From a virus: a stretch of DNA of 30,808 nt. The notes beneath the pieces are model-generated. The model was not told the DNA's origin. It ran no database searches and worked only from the letters and a program-made list of their open reading frames with translations. Each line of letters starts with the position of its first letter. Within the stretch, counting starts at the first letter, position 1. This document shows positions 5,138 through 11,317 of the stretch, in pieces. Location: positions 1 to 30,808 of IMG/VR virus record IMGVR_UViG_3300027974_000106, one strand, 5' to 3'. Position numbers and translations under genes: made by a program.

Positions 5138-5266
5138 TCAAACCCCTTGTGCCAATTCTTGCAGTTCCCAGTTGATGGGGTCTTCATTCCAGATCAGTTC
5201 AGCGGCAACCATGTCCAGCTCAAAAGCCTGGATATCTTCAACAGTCATGTCTTGTGGATAGTACAT
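5138..5266 (-). CDS. 42-aa acidic hypothetical protein
   Basis: ATG at 5266 has AGGAG seven bases upstream. The product (MYYPQDMTVEDIQAFELDM... ending LQELAQGV) is acidic and helical in character, without membrane segments. I recognise no family. It precedes and overlaps the 48-aa gene. Its upstream region repeats the AATCAC-x-CATCGCAA motif seen before the HAD gene, with a weak TTGCTG-18-TAAAAT promoter possibility. Confidence 0.65.
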   Translation of the reverse strand: MYYPQDMTVEDIQAFELDMVAAELIWNEDPINWELQELAQGV

Positions 5267-5351
5267 CTTGATCTCCTGTTTGCCTTGCGATGTAGTGATT
5301 TTAAGCCAAAACACCAAGCAACAGCAACAACAAAATAATGTCCCTCTAACC

Positions 5352-5408
5352 AGGTCGGGTATCAGCAGGCCGTTTGACCCGGCCCGATTATGCGTTGTAT
5401 AATCGGCG
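5352..5408 (+). promoter_or_regulatory. E7: rightward palindromic promoter element with compensatory changes
   Basis: TTGACC (5374-5379), 18 bp, TATAAT (5398-5403). The arms are CCGATTAT (5384-5391) and ATAATCGG (5399-5406): both differ from the other copies yet remain complementary. The AGGTCGGGTAT box (5352-5362) ends 11 bp before the -35. Confidence 0.7.
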
Positions 5409-5431
5409 CACCTAGGGGTTTACCCTAGGTG
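5409..5431. repeat. stem-loop behind E7
   Basis: CACCTAGGG (5409-5417) pairs with CCCTAGGTG (5423-5431), directly beyond the stop of the 51-aa gene. Confidence 0.65.
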
Positions 5432-5437
5432 TTCTCC

Positions 5438-5593
5438 TCAGTCCGTCATTATCCGGTAGAGTTGCACAGTGTCCACGTCATGCTCACTCCCCGCGATTCG
5501 GCACGCATCGTGCAATGCCATACCACAGGTTTTCCTCAGGTAGGTCACCATGGCGATGGCATCCCACAGGTTTACAATTGCTTGGCTAGTCAT
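5438..5593 (-). CDS. 51-aa hypothetical protein
   Basis: ATG at 5593 has GGAGG at ideal spacing inside the preceding gene, and its start overlaps that gene's stop (ATGA). The product (MTSQAIVNLWDAIAMVTYLRKTCGMALHDACRIAG...) is soluble and probably helical, and I know no family for it. It is the last gene of the first leftward operon, ahead of E7, which would transcribe it in antisense. Confidence 0.7.
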   Translation of the reverse strand: MTSQAIVNLWDAIAMVTYLRKTCGMALHDACRIAGSEHDVDTVQLYRIMTD

Positions 5594-5757
5594 GCTTCCT
5601 CCAAAATTTCCTGAGCAACCTCAACACAAACCGAGTTCAACATGTCGTGAAGGTCAACCATGATATTGTAGTTGTCACGGCTACGATCCAGCTGATAGTG
5701 TACCAGTGCGTTAGCGTAACGCTGGGCCAGGTTTTCCATATGTTCGCGTGTTGTCAT
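5590..5757 (-). CDS. 55-aa hypothetical protein
   Basis: ATG at 5757 follows AGGGG 6-7 bases upstream. The protein (MTTREHMENLAQRYANALVHYQLDR... ending CVEVAQEILEEA) looks fully alpha-helical and polar. No family is recognised. It overlaps the next gene by four bases and follows the 54-aa gene by 11 bases, so the three form one operon from the promoter at 5957-5985. Confidence 0.7.
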   Translation of the reverse strand: MTTREHMENLAQRYANALVHYQLDRSRDNYNIMVDLHDMLNSVCVEVAQEILEEA

Positions 5758-5768
5758 CTTGATCCCCT

Positions 5769-5933
5769 TCAGTCTACTTGAACGTCAACGATTGTATCGC
5801 CATTGAAGATGAAATACAAGCAGGTTCTGCCGTATGTCACCATGATGCAACCGTTAGCAGGTTGCATAACAAAATGGGTCACGCCACTTTGTGCCATGTT
5901 CGTCTTGATTGCTTCGATCTGGTTGTTTGTCAT
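5769..5933 (-). CDS. 54-aa hypothetical protein, first leftward gene
   Basis: ATG at 5933 has GAGAG upstream, a modest ribosome site. The sequence alternates polar and hydrophobic residues in its second half (FVMQPANGCIMVTYGRTCLYFIFNGDTIVDVQVD), suggesting a small beta-sheet fold. No family is recognised. As the first gene behind the strong promoter at 5957-5985 it is likely made very early. Confidence 0.7.
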   Translation of the reverse strand: MTNNQIEAIKTNMAQSGVTHFVMQPANGCIMVTYGRTCLYFIFNGDTIVDVQVD

Positions 5934-5956
5934 GTCGTTCTCTCTACAGTGAACAC

Positions 5957-5985
5957 AGTATAGTCCAGGTCTAGAATTTTGTCAT
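5957..5985 (-). promoter_or_regulatory. leftward promoter, ATGACA-17-TATACT
   Basis: On the minus strand ATGACA (5980-5985) and TATACT (5957-5962) are 17 bp apart, some 25 bp before the first leftward start codon. It is back-to-back with the late promoter at 6151-6179. The rest of 5986-6138 holds no credible gene. Confidence 0.75.
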
Positions 5986-6138
5986 TCAAAGTTTTTGTAG
6001 GGTAGATACAAAGAATTTGAATCGCTTACGTGATACAATAGACCAGGGGCGGTTACGAGACCTGTTATTTTCCACACCCGCTGCGCCCACCCAGACGCGG
6101 CCTATTTGGGAAAATTTAGCCAAACCTTTGTACGCAGA

Positions 6139-6201
6139 CCAAATTTTGGCTTGATCTACCGACCCTAAAGTGCTATAATTGTCCCGGATCGCCAAATTTG
6201 G
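6139..6201. promoter_or_regulatory. paired CCAAA-TTTGG operator candidates around the late promoter
   Basis: CCAAATTTTGG (6139-6149) ends one base before the -35; CCAAATTTGG (6192-6201), a perfect palindrome, lies just after the expected start site. Centres are about 52 bp apart, near five helical turns, a layout suited to looping or repression. The motif resembles the outer arms of the E-element dyad. Confidence 0.5.
6151..6179 (+). promoter_or_regulatory. late-module promoter, TTGATC-17-TATAAT
   Basis: TTGATC (6151-6156), 17 bp, TATAAT (6174-6179), about 40 bp before the first rightward gene. It is the only good rightward promoter ahead of the terminase operon. Confidence 0.8.
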
Positions 6202-6221
6202 GATCATCTAAAGGAAATACT

Positions 6222-6359
6222 ATGAACTTTTTAAAATGGCTCCACAGAGCATTTCAACCCCACTACCGTGATGAAATCTACAGCTACCTCAGCCAGAGCG
6301 TAGACTTGTGTGATTTAGAACGCCGTATGAACTATATCCAGAGAAGAGGTTACTTATGA
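6222..6359 (+). CDS. 45-aa DUF3563-like protein
   Basis: ATG at 6222 follows AAAGGAAAT. The central stretch YLSQSVDLCDLERRM matches the core I associate with DUF3563, a family of short, mostly betaproteobacterial proteins of unknown function; the identification rests on motif memory only. It is the first gene behind the late promoter and overlaps the next gene by four bases. Its position in front of a heat-shock protein gene suggests an accessory, host-derived cassette. Confidence 0.65.
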   Translation: MNFLKWLHRAFQPHYRDEIYSYLSQSVDLCDLERRMNYIQRRGYL

Positions 6360-6463
6360 AATACCTACAACGCCTCTGGGATATGCTGATATCCTACAGT
6401 GAGGAATTACACGAATTCCGAACACGTTACTACAAAACCAATCCCTTTGATCGCTATATCTGA
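6356..6463 (+). CDS. 35-aa hypothetical peptide
   Basis: Starts at an ATG overlapping the preceding stop (ATGA), and a GAGAAGAGG ribosome site lies within the previous gene. The product is aromatic and charged (MKYLQRLWDML...HEFRTRYYKTNPFDRYI). Its size and coupling to the 45-aa gene suggest the two work together, but no function can be read. It precedes the Hsp20 gene by 11 bases. Confidence 0.55.
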   Translation: MKYLQRLWDMLISYSEELHEFRTRYYKTNPFDRYI

Positions 6464-6474
6464 AAGGATCAACC

Positions 6475-6858
6475 ATGAAGAATCATATGCTAGACCCAAT
6501 CTACCAGACAATGATTGGCTTTGAAAACATGTTAAAGCACTCAACCTCTACTTACCCCCCGTACAACCTGTACAAGGCCGACGAACACTATGTGATCGAG
6601 ATTGCGGTAAGTGGCTGGAGTCGTAGCGAGTTGGATGTTTCACTAACCGGCACCACCTTGACAATCAAGGGTACCAAGGAACAAGAGTCAGACAACCGCC
6701 AATACCTTGTCCGTGGACTGGCCCACAGATCCTGGACTCGTACCTGGACCCTAGAACCGGACATCACGGTGTCAAGTGTTCACCTCGTCGACGGCGTCCT
6801 CACCATCGAGCTCACCCAGAGCACCAAGAGCACCACAGTCAAAATTGATATAGCTTAA
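6475..6858 (+). CDS. Hsp20 / IbpA-like small heat-shock chaperone, 127 aa
   Basis: An alpha-crystallin domain spans about residues 28-125. Diagnostic pieces are YPPYNLYKADEHYVIEIAVSG, LTIKGTKEQ, YLVRGLAHRSWTRTWTL and the DGVLTIEL strand that stands for the usual GxL motif. The closest bacterial type is IbpA/IbpB. Such proteins hold unfolding proteins in a refoldable state; in a phage the likely clients are capsid or tail proteins, by inference. The I-x-I tail is present as KIDI. AAAGGA precedes the ATG. It lies directly before the small terminase gene, like hsp20 genes of some aquatic phages. Confidence 0.9.
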   Translation: MKNHMLDPIYQTMIGFENMLKHSTSTYPPYNLYKADEHYVIEIAVSGWSRSELDVSLTGTTLTIKGTKEQESDNRQYLVRGLAHRSWTRTWTLEPDITVSSVHLVDGVLTIELTQSTKSTTVKIDIA

Positions 6859-6866
6859 GGAGTACT

Positions 6867-7340
6867 ATGCTACCAGCCACCCACCCAGCCGAAACACTCC
6901 AGATAGACCCTGAGGGGTTAGAGATTGCCAACTGCTACCTGCAAACTCAGAGCCTGACCAAGGTTGCTGAAGAACTAGGCATCTCCACCGAGCTGGTAGC
7001 CTCTCAACTCAACCGCCGCGAGGTAAAGAGCTATATTGATCAGGTCTTCAAGGACGTAGGATTTAACAACCGCTTCAAAATGCGTAAAGCAATGGATATG
7101 CTTATTAGTAAGAAGTTCCAGGAATTAGACGAGGCGGGAGTGGGGTCATCGAAGGATATCGCAGATCTTTTAGCGTTGAGCCACAAAATGACCATGGAAC
7201 AGTTGGACCGAGAAATTCAGTTAGAGAAAGTGCGTGCGTCCAACATTAAGTCACAGGTAAACGTGCAGATCAATGATGGTGGTTCATCTGGCTCAAATTA
7301 TGGCTCCCTACTAGAGAAACTATTGAAGTCCAATGCTTAA
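6867..7340 (+). CDS. terS: terminase small subunit, 157 aa
   Basis: An N-terminal helix-turn-helix (about residues 28-50, SLTKVAEELGISTELVASQL) recognises the packaging site in this family. A helical oligomerisation core (about 60-125) and a flexible glycine/serine-rich linker follow, with a C-terminal LLEKLLKS helix that probably binds TerL. The ribosome site AAGGAG lies six bases before the ATG. The stop overlaps the terL start by eight bases. The function call leans on position and fold pattern more than on residue identity. Confidence 0.8.
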   Translation: MLPATHPAETLQIDPEGLEIANCYLQTQSLTKVAEELGISTELVASQLNRREVKSYIDQVFKDVGFNNRFKMRKAMDMLISKKFQELDEAGVGSSKDIADLLALSHKMTMEQLDREIQLEKVRASNIKSQVNVQINDGGSSGSNYGSLLEKLLKSNA

Positions 7341-8637
7341 AATATCCAGAAGCGACATTGACCAGTTCAATATTACAGACTACTCAAGCGATGTTCGATT
7401 TATCAAACTGCCCATTGCTAACTACTTGAAGTTGGCCACTGTGGGTGGAGCCCCTATCTACGACAGTTTAAACTGTCCACAAATTGCCCTAATCAATGCG
7501 GTCAACTCACCCAGCTACCGGTTCATCTGTGCTGCACTGAGTCGCCGACTGGGCAAGACCTTTATTGCCAACGTGATTGGACAACTGGTGGTATTAATCC
7601 CAGGTTGTAATGTACTCATCATGAGTCCCAACTACAACCTGTCGACCATTAGTTTTGACCTACAGCGTGGGTTCATCAAGCAGTTTGATTTAGAGGTTAC
7701 AAAAGACAATGTAAAAGACAAGGTCATCGAGCTTTCGAACGGCAGTACTATCCGTATGGGTAGCATTACAACTGTTGACAGTTCAGTTGGTAGGTCTTAC
7801 AACTTGATCATCTTTGACGAAGCTGCACTGGGAGATGGTGGTGAAGAGGCCTTTAATGTGTCATTGCGACCTACTCTAGACCGTCCTGGGTCAAAGGCCA
7901 TCTTTATCTCAACCCCTCGCGGCAAACACAACTGGTTCTCTAAGTTTTGGGAGCGTGGCTGGAGTGACCAATACCCACAGTGGATCTCATTGCAAGCCGA
8001 CTACACTGAAAATGTTCGAATGTTGGAGAGTGACGTAGAAGAAGCTCGCCGAAGTATGTCGAAGGCTGAGTTTGAGCAGGAGTACATGGCATCATTCAAT
8101 GTGTTTGAAGGCCAGATCTATTCACTGTCAGAGTCACTCATTGTAGAGTTTGAACATAGTGACGGTGTGGAGTACCTAGCCGGAATTGACCCCGGCTATC
8201 GCGACCCCACAGCCATGGTGGTATTGGCCTACGACCCCAAAGTGGACACCTTTCATGTAATCGATGAGTATTTAGAGAGCGAAGCCACAACAGCCAAACA
8301 CGCAGAAGCCTTTAGTAAGTTGATTGACCGCTGGGGGTTAGACAGTGGTATCTTTATTGACTCAGCCGCAGCACAGTTTGCAGGTGACTTGGCTTACAGT
8401 TACGATATCTCAACCATCAAGGCCAAAAAGCAGGTCTTAGAAGGCATTGCTTACGTACAAACACTTGTAGAACAGGGTCGTATCAAGGTGGCCCCACACT
8501 GCCGTCACACGTTGGAAATGTTTGATCAGTACCAGTGGGACAACCGTGATACTTTGACCCGAGAAAAGCCTGTACACAGCAAGGTATCACACATAGCAGA
8601 TGCACTCCGCTATGCGGTTTATACCTATACCATTTAG
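7333..8637 (+). CDS. terL: terminase large subunit, 434 aa
   Basis: The ATPase half has a Walker A-like SRRLGKT (70-76), Walker B NLIIFDEA (157-164, D162-E163) and a coupling motif IFISTPRG (190-197). The RNase H-like nuclease half has D286 (GIDPGY), D343 (FIDSAAA) and D423 (HIADALRYA). All catalytic positions are present, so this is a complete packaging motor that pumps and cuts the concatemer. The start overlaps terS and no strong ribosome site is seen, implying coupled translation. Length is typical for this terminase group. Confidence 0.95.
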   Translation: MLKISRSDIDQFNITDYSSDVRFIKLPIANYLKLATVGGAPIYDSLNCPQIALINAVNSPSYRFICAALSRRLGKTFIANVIGQLVVLIPGCNVLIMSPNYNLSTISFDLQRGFIKQFDLEVTKDNVKDKVIELSNGSTIRMGSITTVDSSVGRSYNLIIFDEAALGDGGEEAFNVSLRPTLDRPGSKAIFISTPRGKHNWFSKFWERGWSDQYPQWISLQADYTENVRMLESDVEEARRSMSKAEFEQEYMASFNVFEGQIYSLSESLIVEFEHSDGVEYLAGIDPGYRDPTAMVVLAYDPKVDTFHVIDEYLESEATTAKHAEAFSKLIDRWGLDSGIFIDSAAAQFAGDLAYSYDISTIKAKKQVLEGIAYVQTLVEQGRIKVAPHCRHTLEMFDQYQWDNRDTLTREKPVHSKVSHIADALRYAVYTYTI

Positions 8638-8642
8638 TAGCT

Positions 8643-10463
8643 ATGAAAAAACTAATTCACAGAACCTATATCAACAGTGTAAGAACCAAACCAGGGCCAC
8701 TTGGAAAGCTGTTGGTAGACGGCGGAATACATTTGAGGTATCAACCCATCTGTAACATCTACGACAGTTCTGTGTTTGGCTATGAAGCACTATCCCGAGG
8801 GCCCGGAGGTCACACCCTGGAAAACCCACAAAACATGTTGTTGAGTGCTATCCGAGAGGGCTTGTTGTTAGAGTTTGAAATAGAAACCATACTGTTAGCC
8901 CTAGATTCATGGGATTACAGTGACAACAAGTTGTTGAGACTGTTTTTAAACATAAGCGCCAGTACTCTAGTAAAAATCTTTTTAACAGAGTACATGCCTC
9001 AAGCCAGAGAATTGATTTTTGCAGAGAAACAGAAATACAGCCACAACAGAACAATTGTATTTGAAATCACAGAACACGAAAAAATCACAGACATAGAAGA
9101 CCTGGTGTTGGTGTTGAATACGTTAACAAACATGGGCTTTGAGTTTGCCATGGATGATTTTGGAGAGGGTCACAGCAGTTTGAAACTGTGGTCACAAATA
9201 AAGCCACACTACGTAAAAATCGACAAGTACTTTACAAAAAACCTAGCAAACCATCCAGAGAATTTATTGACCATAAAAGCAATGGTTCAAATAGGTCAGG
9301 TATTTGACAGTAAACTGATAGCAGAAGGCATAGAAAACCAAGAAGACTTTAGAGTTATAAGAGACCTAGACATTCCCTATGGTCAGGGATTTTTAATAGG
9401 CCCTCCAGGAACCACACTGGAAGACACTCGTTCAATATCCAAAAAGATAGCTCAAGACGGCAGAATAAGTGTATTTCCAATGTTAAAAAAGAACAGGTTA
9501 AATTTTAATATCAGATCACTAGAGTATGAAGAAACCCCCTGCGCTACCAGAATGACCACATGCCTTGAAGTTTTTGAACTGTTTTCCAAAAACAAGCAAC
9601 TGTACTCTATAGCAGTGGTAGACGAACACAAAAAGCCGATTGGACTGATTGACAAGATTGCTGTAGCAGATAAATTTTCTGTGCCTTATTTTAAAGAAAT
9701 AAATGGTAAAAAGTCGTGTGTTGAATTAATGAACAGTTCAATAAAGGTCTTGGAAGCAGACAGCAATCTACAAGACTTGTTGGATGTTTTGAGTTCTGAA
9801 GACCAAAAGTATCTGTCTAGCGGCTTTGTAGTAGTGCGAAAAGGTCGATATGTGGGGTTGTGTTCTGCAGAACATGTTGTAAGAGTTATAACAGAATTGA
9901 GAATAGAGGCAGCACGTCATGAAAACCCACTAACATCTCTGCCAGGTAACTTGCCTATTACTCAACACATTGACAGACTCCTGGCAAGCAAAAATCCTTT
10001 TGTTGCTTGTTATGTAGACTTGAATAACTTCAAACAGTTTAACGATAAGTACGGCTATCAAAAAGGCGACATGTTGTTGCAACTATTGGCTGCAATTATT
10101 GTACAAAACTGTGATAATAAACTGGACTTTGTGGGGCATGTAGGCGGAGACGACTTTGTAATGTTAATGCAGAGTCAAACCTGGGAAAATCGCTGCATTG
10201 AAATTATAGAACAACTAAACAGAGATGCTGTAAAATTCTATACCAAACAAGACCAGGAAGAGGGCGGGATAACAGCAGAAGATCGGCATGGAGTAACACG
10301 TTTCTTTCCTTTTACCACCCTAGCAATTGGAGTGGTGTTAATAGACGGCTCTACCTCACACACAGGTGAAACTATCTCTGAACTAGCAGCAGTGGCAAAA
10401 AAGCATGCTAAATTAAACAACACAACAGGCATATACGTATTGAACTCTGTTAGTAATGGGTAA
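8643..10463 (+). CDS. EAL-CBS-GGDEF cyclic-di-GMP enzyme, 606 aa
   Basis: The EAL domain (about 25-265) has YEAL (E48), N103 (LNIS), E141 (EITE), DDFG (D171-D172), K192 (VKID), E228 (AEGIE) and Q248 (QGFLIG), the residues needed to hydrolyse cyclic-di-GMP. A CBS pair (about 300-415) follows, then a GGDEF domain (about 428-600) with YVDLNNFKQFND, QKGD and GGDDF at 501-505. The allosteric RxxD site is degenerate (N492 for R, D495 kept). Active phosphodiesterase is likely, and cyclase activity possible. Length and order match chromosomal EAL-CBS-GGDEF regulators. No ribosome site is seen; the ATG lies five bases after the terL stop. It looks richer in AT codons than terL, which suggests recent acquisition. 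Its place inside the packaging operon is very unusual. Confidence 0.93.
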   Translation: MKKLIHRTYINSVRTKPGPLGKLLVDGGIHLRYQPICNIYDSSVFGYEALSRGPGGHTLENPQNMLLSAIREGLLLEFEIETILLALDSWDYSDNKLLRLFLNISASTLVKIFLTEYMPQARELIFAEKQKYSHNRTIVFEITEHEKITDIEDLVLVLNTLTNMGFEFAMDDFGEGHSSLKLWSQIKPHYVKIDKYFTKNLANHPENLLTIKAMVQIGQVFDSKLIAEGIENQEDFRVIRDLDIPYGQGFLIGPPGTTLEDTRSISKKIAQDGRISVFPMLKKNRLNFNIRSLEYEETPCATRMTTCLEVFELFSKNKQLYSIAVVDEHKKPIGLIDKIAVADKFSVPYFKEINGKKSCVELMNSSIKVLEADSNLQDLLDVLSSEDQKYLSSGFVVVRKGRYVGLCSAEHVVRVITELRIEAARHENPLTSLPGNLPITQHIDRLLASKNPFVACYVDLNNFKQFNDKYGYQKGDMLLQLLAAIIVQNCDNKLDFVGHVGGDDFVMLMQSQTWENRCIEIIEQLNRDAVKFYTKQDQEEGGITAEDRHGVTRFFPFTTLAIGVVLIDGSTSHTGETISELAAVAKKHAKLNNTTGIYVLNSVSNG

Positions 10464-10470
10464 TATAAAA

Positions 10471-10519
10471 GGGGGTTGTCAAAAAAGGTTTTGACAACCC
10501 CCTGCCTACATGCTATAAT
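10471..10519 (+). promoter_or_regulatory. perfect consensus promoter with its -35 inside a 14-bp inverted repeat
   Basis: TTGACA (10491-10496), exactly 17 bp, TATAAT (10514-10519). The -35 is in the right arm of GGGGGTTGTCAAAA (10471-10484) / TTTTGACAACCCCC (10489-10502). TTGACA-R-CCCCC also marks E1, E2 and E4. There is no U-run after the hairpin, so it is not a normal terminator. It would drive the GIY-YIG gene and onward. Confidence 0.85.
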
Positions 10520-10531
10520 AAGTCGTAATTT

Positions 10532-10553
10532 AAGTTGTATTATCAACTTTTTT
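10532..10553 (+). terminator. leader hairpin with T-run (attenuator candidate)
   Basis: AAGTTG (10532-10537) pairs with CAACTT (10544-10549) and runs into T6. The stem is only 6 bp and AT-rich, so termination would be partial. It lies within the first 30 bases of the transcript from 10491-10519. Confidence 0.35.
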
Positions 10554-10583
10554 GCGGGTGGGCCTAATTACCCCTTCATCGTG

Positions 10584-10613
10584 CCGACACACGGACCGCC
10601 TCTATCTTGTCGG
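10584..10613 (+). promoter_or_regulatory. inverted repeat masking the GIY-YIG ribosome site
   Basis: CCGACA (10584-10589) can pair with TGTCGG (10608-10613), which contains part of the CGGAG ribosome site for the ATG at 10622. I-TevI of T4 is known to be held back by a hairpin over its ribosome site; this may be similar. The loop is 18 nt. Confidence 0.4.
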
Positions 10614-10621
10614 AGATCATC

Positions 10622-11317
10622 ATGACTATTGGAATTTATCGTCTGTGCTTTAGTGGCACAGACAGTTGTTATATTGGGCAGAGCATCAACATAGAGCAAA
10701 GATATAGAGAACATCTACGGAATTTTATAAATAAAAATCATTATCCAAAAATGATGGATGCATATCTCAAGTATGGTCAACCTGAATTAGATATATTATG
10801 TGAGTGTAACGTAGAAGACCTAAATGCTTTAGAGAATGAAGCAATTCAAATATTTGATAGCGTAAATAATGGATTTAATACAAATAGTAGGGCAGATCAG
10901 ATGCCTGTATTATATGGTGAATCTAATGGATACTCAAAGTATAGCAATAATCAAATAATACAGGTAGCAAAACTATTGACAGAAGTAGGTAAGACTCATT
11001 CCGATATTAGTAATCTTACTGGTGTAAGTATCAGTACTATAAGACATATTTCTTGCTTAGAAGGCCATAATTGGCTAGCCGAGATAGAACCAGAAATATA
11101 TAGTAAATTAATAAAATTAAAAGGTAGCAGAAAAACTGTTGCTAATAATACCTATAAATATCCAGATGTAATATCACCAGATGGGGTTGTTTATAGAGAT
11201 ATTCCAAATATATCTGCATTTTCAAAAGAGCATAGTTTAAATAATGGTAATTTTACTATGCTATTACAAGGTAAACGTAAGATACACAAAGGCTGGAGAC
11301 TGTGCACTAATGGCTAA
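10622..11317 (+). CDS. GIY-YIG homing-type endonuclease, 231 aa
   Basis: The N-terminal nuclease domain (about 1-90) shows GIY (4-6), CYIGQS for YIG, the catalytic arginine region (IEQRYREHL) and the metal-binding glutamate in ALENEAI. The middle has a DNA-binding HTH-like stretch (HSDISNLTGVSISTIRHISC), as in segmented homing endonucleases of the Seg/I-TevI type. The C-terminus (PDGVVYRDIPNISAFSKEHSLNNGNFTMLLQGKRKIHKGWRL) is a NUMOD-like DNA-contact repeat. GGAG lies six bases before the ATG. The gene is AT-rich and sits between packaging and portal genes, as expected of a selfish insertion. No intron is evident. Confidence 0.85.
   Translation: MTIGIYRLCFSGTDSCYIGQSINIEQRYREHLRNFINKNHYPKMMDAYLKYGQPELDILCECNVEDLNALENEAIQIFDSVNNGFNTNSRADQMPVLYGESNGYSKYSNNQIIQVAKLLTEVGKTHSDISNLTGVSISTIRHISCLEGHNWLAEIEPEIYSKLIKLKGSRKTVANNTYKYPDVISPDGVVYRDIPNISAFSKEHSLNNGNFTMLLQGKRKIHKGWRLCTNG

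Noticed and set aside
336-5431. E elements as leftward promoters for the genes
   Set aside because: The dyad supplies a minus-strand -10-like hexamer, but no acceptable -35 lies 16-18 bp upstream in the copies checked, while the + strand has both boxes in every copy.
5986-6207. Leftward 73-codon frame in the divergent control region
   Set aside because: It covers the late promoter and its operators, has no ribosome site, and its protein looks random.
10471-10502. Intrinsic terminator after the EAL-CBS-GGDEF gene
   Set aside because: The hairpin is strong but is followed by TGCCTACATG rather than a U-run; the arm serves as a -35 instead.
10238-10546. Leftward 102-codon frame at the end of the EAL-CBS-GGDEF gene
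   Set aside because: Shadow of the GGDEF domain and the following inverted repeat; no ribosome site.
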